Shown here one piece after another: positions 24,820 through 32,295 of a stretch of DNA of 39,074 nt; positions within the stretch are counted from its first letter, which is position 1, and the number at the start of each line of letters is the position of its first letter. Source of the DNA: Kofleriaceae bacterium. Lineage in GTDB: Bacteria > Myxococcota_A > Polyangia > Haliangiales > Haliangiaceae. Both the position numbers and the translations under genes were made by a program. A model generated the notes under the pieces. The model saw only the letters and a list, made by a program, of their open reading frames with translations, was not told the DNA's origin and made no database searches. The DNA lies in contig JALHPV010000029.1 in NCBI GenBank assembly GCA_022842285.1, positions 1 through 39,074 on the forward strand, written 5' to 3'.

Positions 24820-24911
24820 GCGGTCCACGTGCTGGGGGACGCTTCCGAAATGACGCAGCGTTGGGGGCCGCGCGAGCGAAGTGTCGGGTGGTCATCCGGG
24901 GGCGGCACGGG

Positions 24912-25028
24912 TCACGGGTACCAGACCAGCAAGATCAGCAAGATCAGCGCGACGGAGACGGCCGACATGACGAAGCTGCCGAGGACGACGAGCGGCCGGT
25001 GACGGTGATCATCGATGCACTTGGTCAT
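24912..25028 (-). CDS. 38-residue single-helix membrane protein
   Basis: A 117-base ORF read from the minus strand: MTKCIDDHRHRPLVVLGS, then a strongly hydrophobic helix (about 18-36) ending VWYP before TGA. GGAGG stands five bases ahead of the ATG, one of the best Shine-Dalgarno sequences in the window. A charged, His-rich N-terminus before a C-terminal helix suggests a tail-anchored mini-protein. I recognise no family. It lies between a zinc-ribbon protein gene and another single-helix mini-protein gene on the same strand. A role as a small membrane modulator is pure inference. Confidence 0.6.
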   Translation of the reverse strand: MTKCIDDHRHRPLVVLGSFVMSAVSVALILLILLVWYP

Positions 25029-25084
25029 GGATTCCTCCCGAGGGATGTAGCGAGCGGGGCGGTCGCGAGACCGGCAGGGCGTCG

Positions 25085-25366
25085 TCAGTCGAACAAGTTC
25101 GACAGAAATCCCCCGATGCCCCCGCGCTCCTCATCGTCGTCGCGGTTGCGGCGGCTGCGGCCCCCGCGATCGCGTCTACCGCCCGGGCCGTCATCGGCCT
25201 CCTCGGTCTCGTCGTGGGTGTCCTCGCGCCGCGAGCTCTCCGAGATGAGCTTCTCCAGCTCACCGCGGTCGAGCCAGACCCCGCGGCAGCGCGAGCAGCG
25301 GTCGATCTGGATCCCGGACCGGTCGAGCTCGTCCAGTGTAGAGGTGGTGCAGCGCGGACAGATCAT
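25085..25366 (-). CDS. Zinc-ribbon (zf-TFIIB type) protein
   Basis: A 93-residue cytosolic protein. Residues 2-42 form a zf-TFIIB ribbon: ICPRC and DRCSRCRGVWLDRGELEKL provide the two CxxC zinc knuckles and the family's 'GxWLDxGEL' ending. The rest is a highly charged Arg/Asp/Glu/Gly tail finishing in GGIGGFLSNLFD, an amphipathic end that could touch membrane or a partner. Such proteins are widespread with no agreed function. I chose ATG 25366 because the ribbon starts right there; the longer ORF to 25630 has no such support. Divergent from the next gene with 114 bases between. Confidence 0.78.
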   Translation of the reverse strand: MICPRCTTSTLDELDRSGIQIDRCSRCRGVWLDRGELEKLISESSRREDTHDETEEADDGPGGRRDRGGRSRRNRDDDEERGGIGGFLSNLFD

Positions 25367-25466
25367 GTCGTTGTCTGTAGAGCCGGATCGCGGCTCGCAC
25401 CATCGGATTATCTGCGCGCATAGCTTCCAAAATTGGAGACGGTCCCGTGCGCGGTAGGCCTTGTAG

Positions 25467-25472
25467 TAATCT
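25467..25472 (+). promoter_or_regulatory. TANNNT -10-like element of the single-pass membrane protein gene
   Basis: TAATCT followed by GGGGGGAC and the ATG at 25481, so eight bases separate them. The G-run could also serve as a ribosome-binding site if transcription starts further up. Confidence 0.4.
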
Positions 25473-25480
25473 GGGGGGAC

Positions 25481-26488
25481 ATGGCCGCGAGCGACCGTGT
25501 AGCCGTCATCGACGCCTTCGAGGCGTGGGTCCGCTCGACGTGCGATGCCGACGATCAGGCCCGCTTCAATCGTTCGATCGTCGAGGGCTTCGTCGCGTTC
25601 ACGAGTGACGGCAAGGTCGAGCCGGTACACGTCGACCAGGGCATTCGCTTCGCGCGCGAGGCCAGCGTGCCGGACCTACCCTCGGTCGAGCGTATCGGGG
25701 CGCTGCTGCTCGCCTTCACGCGCGGCGAGGCACCGTCTGCCGCCGAAGCGGTCAGCGAGCCTCCGGCCCCCGAGTCCTCCGACGCGCCCTTTCTCATCGA
25801 TCTCGAGGCGCCACCCGCGGAACCGCTCGCGGACGTGCCAGAGGCGCCAGGCCCCGAGCTCACGATCCGGATCTCACCGAGCTCACCGTCGCGGGACGCC
25901 GTGGGGGCCGAGCCGCAGGAGGTGACTGCATCATCGCGGGCGCGGGTCGCGTCACGGACGTTGATCGCGGGCGCTCTCGTGGGGGTCGCCGTGACGGGCG
26001 CGCTCGTGGCCGTCGCGCGGTTCGGCCGCGAGCCCACCTCGCCCCCTCCCGCAAACCCTGGCCCCGCCCTCCGGCGACTCGACGGTATCGCGCTCGCCGG
26101 TGACATCCCGGCCGAGTGGCGCGAGGCTCCCGGTGCGCTGCTCTACGTGGGCACCGATCCGCGGAACCCCGAGCACGCGGCGCTGTTCGCCTTGACGCCG
26201 TCCGATCCGGATGTCGAAGCAAGCGCGCGGAGCGCCGAGCGCGCCATGGCGATTCGTTACGAGTCCGGCCGTGTCGACTACGAATCCATCGGGTGCGGAA
26301 CCATCACGTTGGGGGCGACCAACACCGGCGTGTGCTCGGGGATGGCGGGCGATACCCTCGTCACGATCTATGTTCGCCGCGTTGGCGCGCGCGATGCCGT
26401 CGCCATGTTCTTCGCGACAACCGAGTCTCCGGCTGCCCAGGCCACCGCCCGCACGATCGTGGCGTCCCTACGCAGCCTCGAGCCGTAG
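25481..26488 (+). CDS. Single-pass membrane protein of unknown function
   Basis: A 335-residue protein with three parts. The cytosolic N-terminal domain (1-85) is helical and acidic (DAFEAWVRSTCDADDQARF). A Pro/Glu/Ala linker (85-150) follows. Then comes one membrane helix (about 160-180) before an exported domain (200-335) containing 'IPAEWREAPGALLYVGTDP' and two cysteines (CGTITLG, GVCSGM) that may pair. There is no signal peptide, so it is probably a type II single-pass protein. I do not recognise the family. Its last 21 bases overlap the end of the convergent zinc-finger membrane protein gene. The adjacent minus-strand pair may be functionally related, but the opposite orientation argues against one operon. 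Confidence 0.7.
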   Translation: MAASDRVAVIDAFEAWVRSTCDADDQARFNRSIVEGFVAFTSDGKVEPVHVDQGIRFAREASVPDLPSVERIGALLLAFTRGEAPSAAEAVSEPPAPESSDAPFLIDLEAPPAEPLADVPEAPGPELTIRISPSSPSRDAVGAEPQEVTASSRARVASRTLIAGALVGVAVTGALVAVARFGREPTSPPPANPGPALRRLDGIALAGDIPAEWREAPGALLYVGTDPRNPEHAALFALTPSDPDVEASARSAERAMAIRYESGRVDYESIGCGTITLGATNTGVCSGMAGDTLVTIYVRRVGARDAVAMFFATTESPAAQATARTIVASLRSLEP

Positions 26489-27775
26489 GGCGGCGATCTT
26501 CGCGACGTCCGTCCCCGGATACTCGTCGACGATCCGCCGGAAGATCGCAGTCGCCTCTCCGGGCTGCTGCAGCGCGGTGGCATGGAGCTGGGCGAGGGCC
26601 AACATCGCCTGCGCGGTCCCGCGCCCCGGTCGGGCGGCGGCCGTCTCGAGCAGCGACCGAGCAAGGTCCAGCTTCTTCGCGCGCTGTGCAGCCCGGCCGA
26701 GCGCCACGAGCGTGCGGTCATCGAACGCCCCCGAGCTCCAGTCGGTCCGGGCCTCGTACATCCGCAGGGCACGCGCGCTGTCGTCGCGCTTCAGCGCATC
26801 GGCGACCTTGGCTGCCTCCTGCTTCTCGGCCAGTGACGTCGGCACCGGCGCGCTGCTCTCTGCCGTGGTCGGGCCGCTGGCCGCATCCACCACGTTCCGC
26901 TCGACGAGCTTGCGCCGACCCTCCGCCACCATCCGCGGGTACAGCGGGTCGCTCTGCGTCGAGGAGTTGCCCCATCCCATCAGCTCCCCATGCACGTGAG
27001 GCACGAGCCCGATCGCGCACCCGAGCATCGCCACCGTCAGCACCTGCGCGATCGTCCCCGCCGGTCCCTTCAACGTGAACGCCAAGGCCACCGCTGCGCT
27101 CGTGACGACCACGCGTAGCAGCAGCGTCAGGTACACGCGCCCGAGGCGCCCCGCGAGCTCGAAGACCGTGAACGGATTCGTGGCGTCGCCAAACGAAGCA
27201 TCCGTAGCCGCGACGGCCAGCGCCATCGGCACGTACGCGAACGCCAGCACGCCGAACATCACGAGCATCGGATCCGACAGCGCCTTGCCGGTCGGCGCCC
27301 CGACGAAGATCACGTAGGCCAGCGCTGGTCCCCACACCGGGCTCGTCGCGACGAGGGCGCGGGCGAAGCGGAGCGGGGTGCCGGGCTCGCTCCCCCGCGC
27401 CGCTGCATCGACCGCGAGCAACGCGAACAGCCCGAGCAGGGCCACGCGCGCCGCACGTACGGCGCCATCGAGCTGGTGCGGTGCCGCCTCGACCAGCCCC
27501 GCCACGTAGGGAATCACCAGGAGCAGCGCGCCGACGATCGCCACGAGGGGCAGGCCGCCGCGCACCGGGAACAGCAGCGTGTGCACGACCCAGTGGGTGG
27601 CGGGACGCTCGCGCCGCGACACGGTCAGCTGCTTCGCTGGCGCCCCGCATGTCGCGCACGTGTACAGCGACAGCAACCGCGCCGTGCACTTGCCACAGCG
27701 ATACGCGTTGCATGCGTCGCATCGCCACCCCGCGACGGCGTCGCGATGCGTGCCGCACATCGCCGCGTCGCTCAC
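26468..27775 (-). CDS. Zinc-finger polytopic membrane protein with TPR-like tail
   Basis: A 435-residue protein. Residues 6-45 contain four Cys/His pairs (CGTH, CDAC, CGKC, CATC) resembling a B-box-type zinc finger. About six hydrophobic helices follow between 65 and 290, with GLPLVAIVGALLLVIPYVAG as the first. The C-terminal 100 residues read as helical pairs (ALRMYEARTDWSSGAFDDRTL, SLLETAAARPGRGTAQAML) like TPR repeats. The starting GTG overlaps the upstream gene's TGA by four bases (GTGA); ATG at 27760 is an alternative. No function is known to me. Zinc finger plus membrane helices plus TPR suggests an assembly or scaffolding role, which is inference only. Confidence 0.72.
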   Translation of the reverse strand: MSDAAMCGTHRDAVAGWRCDACNAYRCGKCTARLLSLYTCATCGAPAKQLTVSRRERPATHWVVHTLLFPVRGGLPLVAIVGALLLVIPYVAGLVEAAPHQLDGAVRAARVALLGLFALLAVDAAARGSEPGTPLRFARALVATSPVWGPALAYVIFVGAPTGKALSDPMLVMFGVLAFAYVPMALAVAATDASFGDATNPFTVFELAGRLGRVYLTLLLRVVVTSAAVALAFTLKGPAGTIAQVLTVAMLGCAIGLVPHVHGELMGWGNSSTQSDPLYPRMVAEGRRKLVERNVVDAASGPTTAESSAPVPTSLAEKQEAAKVADALKRDDSARALRMYEARTDWSSGAFDDRTLVALGRAAQRAKKLDLARSLLETAAARPGRGTAQAMLALAQLHATALQQPGEATAIFRRIVDEYPGTDVAKIAALRLEAA

Positions 27776-29094
27776 GGCGCCACCAGCTCGAGCTCGACCA
27801 CGTCGAGCGCCAGGTCGATCGGCTTCACCACGATCTCGAGGCGCGGTGTCGGCAACCCGGCGACCACCAGCATCGCTGCCACCTCGATCGCGCGCTCCTC
27901 GGTCGTCGTCAGTCGCACCACGTAGCGCGGGTGCTGGTTCATGGCGCCCACGATGGCCCGCACGAGCTGCTTGCCCTCGGTGGTGAGCTCCGCGGCGCGA
28001 CCCTGGTCGCCAAACATGCGATGCGCGAGGATCGCCATGGTCACGCGCGGCGGGTCGCCGGCGGTGATCGAACCGAGCTCGCCGAGCGCGGGCGTCGCGG
28101 CGCGCACGGTGGCAACGACAGCCGTCCCGGTCGCGGCGGGCGCCGCGGTGATGCTGGCCACGGCGGCGGCCGCGAGCTCGTGGAGGGGGATCCGCGCGGG
28201 TCGGACGACCGGCCGGGCCACGGGCGTCGCGGTCGCGGTTCTGGTCGGGGGCGACGTCGAGGGTGTGGGTGACGTCGGCTCCGGTGACGTCGGCTCCGGT
28301 GACGTCGGCTCCGGTGACGTCGGCTCCAATGACGTCGGCTCCGGTGACGTCGGCTCCGATGATGTCGGCGCCGATGATGTCGGGGACGCGGGGACGGCTC
28401 CATCTTCGGTCGGATCGACGAGCTCGGGCTCGCCGGGGACGACCTGGTCGGTCGCTCCGCCCCCGGACGGATCGCCGGCGACCTTCGACCGGTGCCACTC
28501 GAGGATGTTCGCGTCATCGCGGTCGGCCCACCCCCCGTAGGCCTCACGTCCCTCCGCCGCTTCCTCGGCGCGGATCCACGCCAGCATCTCGGGGTCGGCC
28601 TTGCGGCCGCGGTTGCGCTTGAGCCAGCCCTGAATGCCGCCCTTGGTCACGATGGTGATGCCACCGCGGGTGGTGATGACCTCCCCTTCGACGGACACAC
28701 CCTGCGCCAGCTTGGCCTTGGCCGCCGCGCGGGTCGCGGCATCGGGGTCGTCGGTTTCGCCGGCGGCGGCGAGCCCGTTGGCGTGCATCCGATTCCTGTG
28801 GAGCGCTTCCATCTCCTCGACGTCCATCATGGCGACGGTCTCGCCGGGGCCGTCGCCGCCACCAGGTCGGACGGGACGCCGCGCGATGCGCTCGGCCTCG
28901 GCCGCTTCCTCCGCCGCGTGAACGACGATGGCGCGGCGCACGGTGACCACGCCGAAGGCGGTCATGCCGACGAGCCACGTGACGGCCACACAGCGACTCG
29001 CGTGGGCGCGCATCCAGCGGGCGGCGGTCACGGGCGCGTGCGCGATCGCGCGGGCAGTCTCTCGCAGCCTCAGGACCAGGTCCCGTACGGGCAT
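27772..29094 (-). CDS. Membrane-anchored Pro/Thr/Ser-repeat protein, unknown function
   Basis: A 440-residue protein with one N-terminal membrane helix (about 35-57, AVTWLVGMTAFGVVTV). A charged Ala/Glu stretch and a block VITTRGGITIVTKGGIQGWL come next. A low-complexity segment of about seven PTSxEP-type pentapeptides (about 240-275) encoded by a 15-bp minisatellite then follows. The C-terminal region (about 300-440) contains TEGKQLVRAIVGAMNQHPRYVVRL, then IEVAAMLVVAGLPTPRLEIVV. This has the outline of an OmpA-like peptidoglycan-associated domain but lacks the usual GHTD motif, so the assignment is weak. TACGAT ends eight bases before the ATG. Coupled (GTGA) to the zinc-finger membrane protein downstream. 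Confidence 0.7.
   Translation of the reverse strand: MPVRDLVLRLRETARAIAHAPVTAARWMRAHASRCVAVTWLVGMTAFGVVTVRRAIVVHAAEEAAEAERIARRPVRPGGGDGPGETVAMMDVEEMEALHRNRMHANGLAAAGETDDPDAATRAAAKAKLAQGVSVEGEVITTRGGITIVTKGGIQGWLKRNRGRKADPEMLAWIRAEEAAEGREAYGGWADRDDANILEWHRSKVAGDPSGGGATDQVVPGEPELVDPTEDGAVPASPTSSAPTSSEPTSPEPTSLEPTSPEPTSPEPTSPEPTSPTPSTSPPTRTATATPVARPVVRPARIPLHELAAAAVASITAAPAATGTAVVATVRAATPALGELGSITAGDPPRVTMAILAHRMFGDQGRAAELTTEGKQLVRAIVGAMNQHPRYVVRLTTTEERAIEVAAMLVVAGLPTPRLEIVVKPIDLALDVVELELVAP
28271..28375. repeat. 15-bp minisatellite, about seven units
   Basis: GACGTCGGCTCCGGT is repeated head-to-tail from 28271. Units 1-3 and 5 are identical, while units 4, 6 and 7 differ by a few bases; a decayed eighth follows at 28376-28390. 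Each unit encodes five residues (PTSPE register) on the minus strand, so copy-number changes keep the frame. The near-identity of units suggests recent expansion by slippage. Confidence 0.9.
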
Positions 29095-29102
29095 TCGCCC
29101 CT

Positions 29103-29108
29103 ATCGTA
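29103..29108 (-). promoter_or_regulatory. TANNNT -10-like element of the Pro/Thr/Ser-repeat protein gene
   Basis: TACGAT on the minus strand, eight bases before the ATG at 29094; the same hexamer and distance as at 14345. Confidence 0.5.
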
Positions 29109-29156
29109 ACACCAGCGACCGATCGTGTGCGCCCCCTACAGATGGGACGGAGCTGC

Positions 29157-30035
29157 TCAGCCGCCGGGCGGCGTGGTGGCGAGCTTGTCCTGGGTGCGCA
29201 GGTCGAAGTCGCTGGCGTCGTGGCGCTCGTGCAGCTGATCGGCCGGCGCGCCGAAGATGCGGTTGACCTTGCGGCCCCGCTGTACGGCCGGTCGCGCGGC
29301 GATCACCTCGGCCCAGCGTCGCACGTGGCGATACTGATCGACCTGCAGGAACTCGCCCGCGCTGTAGAGCTCGCCTTGCACCAGCGCGCCGTACCAGGGA
29401 TACGTGGCGATGTCGGCGATCGTGTACGCACTGCCCGCCAGGTACTCGGCCTGTGCGAGGTGGCGGTCGAGGACGTCGAGCTGGCGCTTGACCTCCATCG
29501 CGTAGCGGTCGATCGCGTACTCGATCTTCGTCGGCGCGTACGCATAGAAGTGGCCAAAGCCGCCGCCGAGGAACGGCGCGCTGCCCATCTGCCAGAACAG
29601 CCACGACAGACACTCGGAGCGGGCCGGGTGTGTGGTGGGCAGCAGCGCGCCGAACTTCTCGGCCAAGTAGACCAGGATCGAACCCGACTCGAAGAGCCGG
29701 AGGGCTGGCGTCTGCGAACGATCGACGAGGGCGGGGATCTTGGAGTTGGGGTTGATCTCCACGAAGCCGCTGCCGAACTGCTCGCCCTTCATGATGTGGA
29801 TCGGCCACGCGTCGTACTCGGCCCCGACGTGCCCGAGCGCGAGGAGCTCCTCGAGCATGATCGTGACCTTCACGCCGTTGGGCGTGGCCAGCGAGTAGAG
29901 CTGCAGCGGGTGACGCCCGACCTGGAGCGTGGCCTCGTGCGTCGCACCCGCCGTCGGGCGGTTGATGCTCGCGAACTGGCCAGCTGCGCCTTTCGAGGAC
30001 CAGATCTTCGGTGGGGTGTAGGGCGTGTCGCTCAT
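29157..30035 (-). CDS. yghU: YghU-like (nu-class) glutathione S-transferase
   Basis: A 292-residue cytosolic GST-fold protein close in length to E. coli YghU (about 288). The thioredoxin-like half (about 45-130) has LYSLATPNGVKVTIMLEELLALG, INPNSKIPALVD and FESGSILVYLAEKFG. The helical half follows with SAYTIADIATYPW. YghU-type enzymes bind two glutathiones and show disulfide-bond reductase and organic peroxide reductase activity, using a Thr/Asn rather than a catalytic Cys near the TPN turn; the same TPN is present here. The ATG at 30035 fits the family N-terminus and a TACGGT element. A longer ORF to 30506 runs antisense through the next gene. Confidence 0.87.
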   Translation of the reverse strand: MSDTPYTPPKIWSSKGAAGQFASINRPTAGATHEATLQVGRHPLQLYSLATPNGVKVTIMLEELLALGHVGAEYDAWPIHIMKGEQFGSGFVEINPNSKIPALVDRSQTPALRLFESGSILVYLAEKFGALLPTTHPARSECLSWLFWQMGSAPFLGGGFGHFYAYAPTKIEYAIDRYAMEVKRQLDVLDRHLAQAEYLAGSAYTIADIATYPWYGALVQGELYSAGEFLQVDQYRHVRRWAEVIAARPAVQRGRKVNRIFGAPADQLHERHDASDFDLRTQDKLATTPPGG

Positions 30036-30043
30036 CGACCGCG

Positions 30044-30049
30044 ACCGTA
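30044..30049 (-). promoter_or_regulatory. TANNNT -10-like element of the yghU-like gene
   Basis: TACGGT on the minus strand, eight bases before the ATG at 30035. The rest of the 151-base divergent gap (to 30186) shows nothing I can name. Confidence 0.45.
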
Positions 30050-30186
30050 CTCCGGTGTGTGGGCTCTGGCTGCGTCTTTCCGGCACGACACGCTGTGCAA
30101 GAACGGGACAGCAGCCGCGGTCAGCCCGGTGCCTTTGATGATTGGCGGGGTGGCGGGTGGCACGGATGTTGATTCGGGCTGGCTCG

Positions 30187-30516
30187 ATGGAGCTCCGCTG
30201 TCTGTTCATTGGCTTCGTGCTGCTGGCGGCCTGTAACGCTGGTGCCACGGGGGATCCCTGTAGCGAGACGGCGGACTGCGAAGCGGGTCGCTGCGAGATC
30301 GGCGGGAGCTTCCCCGAAGGCGTCTGCACGACGGCGTGCTCGGCGAACGCCGACTGTCCCGATGGGTTCAGCTGCATCTCGCGGAGCTCGGGGATCTGTC
30401 TTCGCAACTGCACGGACGACGCGACGTGTGAGGGCGAGCGCGGCGAGGCGTGGCAATGCCGCGAGGAGTCGCTGGAAGACGGGGGCGGCAACCAGCGGGT
30501 CTGCATCGGCGACTGA
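30187..30516 (+). CDS. Cysteine-rich lipoprotein
   Basis: A 109-residue protein: MELRCLFIGFVLLAACNAG gives a lipobox (LLAAC) with Cys16. The mature part is almost all disulfide-type sequence. It contains CSETADCEAGRC, a GVCTTACSANADCPDGFSC block and CLRNCTDDATCEG, with repeated 'C....DC..G.C' spacings as in EB-module or EGF-like Cys-rich lipoproteins common in myxobacteria. It is exported; the role is unknown. I moved the start from an in-frame upstream codon at 30142 to ATG 30187 because the signal peptide begins there. It is followed by a 23-base gap to the convergent DevB-like gene. Confidence 0.75.
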   Translation: MELRCLFIGFVLLAACNAGATGDPCSETADCEAGRCEIGGSFPEGVCTTACSANADCPDGFSCISRSSGICLRNCTDDATCEGERGEAWQCREESLEDGGGNQRVCIGD

Positions 30517-30539
30517 TCGCCGCTGATCGCCGGCCCTGG

Positions 30540-31559
30540 CTACGGCGTCAGGTGGGCCGTCATTCGCAGACCGACGGGCAGGGTCGCCCCGGGCGCTTCA
30601 TCGAACGTCGCGATGACTTCGAGGACGCGGGTGTCGACGCGCGCGCGCGGATCGTCATCGCGCACCGTCTTGCGCCCGAGCTCGGTGGAGACGCGGCGAA
30701 TGCGGATCGGAAAGCGGCGGTCGCCGTGGGCATCGGTGGTCGCATACGCGGCCTGGCCCACCCCGATGGCGGCGATGTCGGCCTCGTCGACCTCGACGCG
30801 AAGCTGGAGGTGGGAGACATCGGCCATGGCGAGGACGGGGGCGGGCATGGCGAGGGTGACGAACGCTCCTGGCTCGGCCGTGCGGCGGAGGATCACGCCC
30901 GCGGTGGGCGCCTTCAGGGCGTGCTGATCGAGCGCGACGGTCGCCGCCGCGAGCTCGGCCTGGGCGAGGGCGACGGCGGCGGCGGCCTCCGCGATCTGTT
31001 CCACGCGCGTGCCCTTCGCGAGCGACTCGTAGCGTGCGGTCGCGGCCGATGCTTGCGCCGTCGCGACGCGCGCGGCGGCTCCATCGGCATCGACGGCCTG
31101 CGTGGTCACGGCGCCGACCTTGCCCAGCTCCGCGGTGCGAGCCTGTTCGGAAGCGCGGTGAGCGGCTGCGGCCCGGGCAGCCTCGGCATCGGCGCGGGCG
31201 GCGGCGACATCTTCGCGGCGTGGGCCACGGCGAGCGAGCGAGTGCCGGGCCTCCGCTTGGGCGAGCATCGCCCTCGCCGCGTCGACGCGGGCCTTGGCCA
31301 TGCGGTCGTCGAGGCGCGCGAGCACCTGGCCCGCGGTGACCGCCTCGCCTTCGTCGACGAGCACCTCGGCGATGCGGCCCTGCTGCTCGAAGGAGAGCGT
31401 CACTGGATCGCGGACCGGCTCGACGCGGCCCGGCGCCACGAGGGCGGATGGCAGCGCTGCCCCCGGCGCCGCCACCGCGGGCGAGGCGTCACGGCCGACG
31501 GCGACGTAGATGCCCGCAGCGAGGGGGAGGGCGAGAGCGAGATAGCGCAGCTTCTTCAT
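30540..31559 (-). CDS. devB: DevB/HlyD-like membrane fusion protein
   Basis: A 339-residue periplasmic adaptor anchored by an N-terminal helix (about 4-22). It shows the split biotinyl-lipoyl halves: VTLSFEQQGRIAEVLVDEGEAVTAGQVLARLD before and LKAPTAGVILRRTAEPGAFV after a long Ala-rich alpha-hairpin (about 85-205), then a beta-barrel. Such proteins bridge an inner-membrane ABC exporter to an outer-membrane channel. It is the third gene of a permease-ATPase-adaptor set like cyanobacterial DevC-DevA-DevB, and its ATG overlaps the ATPase stop (ATGA). No TolC-like gene is in the window, so the outer-membrane partner is elsewhere. The symbol is by family analogy. Confidence 0.85.
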   Translation of the reverse strand: MKKLRYLALALPLAAGIYVAVGRDASPAVAAPGAALPSALVAPGRVEPVRDPVTLSFEQQGRIAEVLVDEGEAVTAGQVLARLDDRMAKARVDAARAMLAQAEARHSLARRGPRREDVAAARADAEAARAAAAHRASEQARTAELGKVGAVTTQAVDADGAAARVATAQASAATARYESLAKGTRVEQIAEAAAAVALAQAELAAATVALDQHALKAPTAGVILRRTAEPGAFVTLAMPAPVLAMADVSHLQLRVEVDEADIAAIGVGQAAYATTDAHGDRRFPIRIRRVSTELGRKTVRDDDPRARVDTRVLEVIATFDEAPGATLPVGLRMTAHLTP

Positions 31560-32284
31560 GCGTGACTCCTGGGGCTGTCGACAGAGCTGATGCGCCCGTC
31601 CTCGACGCGGACGACGCGATCGGCGAAGCGCTCGAGGCGCGGATCGTGAGTGACGACCACGACGGCGCGACCATGGGTCGTGGCGAGCTCGCGGAGGAGC
31701 TCCATGACGGAGAGAGCGGTCTTGGTGTCGAGGGCGGCCGTGGGTTCGTCGCCGATGATGATCGGCGGGTTGCCCCCGAGGGCCCGGGCGATGGCGACCC
31801 GCTGCTTCTGACCACCAGAGAGATCCGCGGGGAGGTGATGAACGCGCGGACCGAGGCCGACCTGCTCGAGCAGGCGTCGCGCTTCGTCCTTCGGGCGCTT
31901 GAACGTCGGGTCCTTCATCTGGATCGCCATCGAGACGTTCTCGAGGGCGGTGAGGGCGGGGAACAAGTTGAAGCCCTGGAACACGAAGCCGAAGTGCCGC
32001 GCGCGCAAGGCAGGGAGGTGGCGCTCGCCGAGGCCCGCGACGTTCTGGCCCTCGAGCCAGATCTCGCCAGTTGTGGGCGTCAGCAAGAGCCCGAGGATCG
32101 AGATCAACGTCGTCTTGCCGGAGCCGGAGGGGCCTTCGATCAGCGTGACCTCACCCGGCATGATGTCGAGCGTGGCGTCGGAGAGCGCCGTGACCTGGTT
32201 CTCGCCCGCCCCGTAGGTCTTGCTCGCGCCGACGATCCGCGCGAGAGCGGGCTGCACGCCCTGATGAATGGATGCGGTGGCCAT
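31556..32284 (-). CDS. devA: DevA/LolD-like ABC exporter ATPase
   Basis: A 242-residue MacB/DevA-class ATP-binding subunit. It has Walker A GPSGSGKTT (51-59), a Q-loop in FVFQGFNLFPALTALEN, signature LSGGQKQR (155-162), Walker B IIIGDEPT (175-182) and a switch His in VTHDPR. GGAGG five bases before the ATG is a clear ribosome-binding site. It lies 11 bases after the permease gene and overlaps the adaptor start, so the three are one operon. In cyanobacteria DevBCA exports envelope glycolipids; here the substrate is unknown. Confidence 0.92.
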   Translation of the reverse strand: MATASIHQGVQPALARIVGASKTYGAGENQVTALSDATLDIMPGEVTLIEGPSGSGKTTLISILGLLLTPTTGEIWLEGQNVAGLGERHLPALRARHFGFVFQGFNLFPALTALENVSMAIQMKDPTFKRPKDEARRLLEQVGLGPRVHHLPADLSGGQKQRVAIARALGGNPPIIIGDEPTAALDTKTALSVMELLRELATTHGRAVVVVTHDPRLERFADRVVRVEDGRISSVDSPRSHA

Positions 32285-32295
32285 CGTGTCCTCCG

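Noticed and set aside
23125-25002. 625-residue plus-strand ORF opposite cardiolipin synthase
   Set aside because: Shadow of a gene with both HKD motifs; it also runs through two better-supported small genes on the other strand.
25426-25437. TCCAA-AA-TTGGA inverted repeat between the zinc-ribbon gene and its divergent neighbour
   Set aside because: Five-base arms are too short to distinguish from chance, and nothing nearby identifies a binding protein.
28271-28390. Possible CRISPR array
   Set aside because: Units are 15 bp, directly adjacent with no spacers, and in frame within a coding region, so this is a minisatellite.
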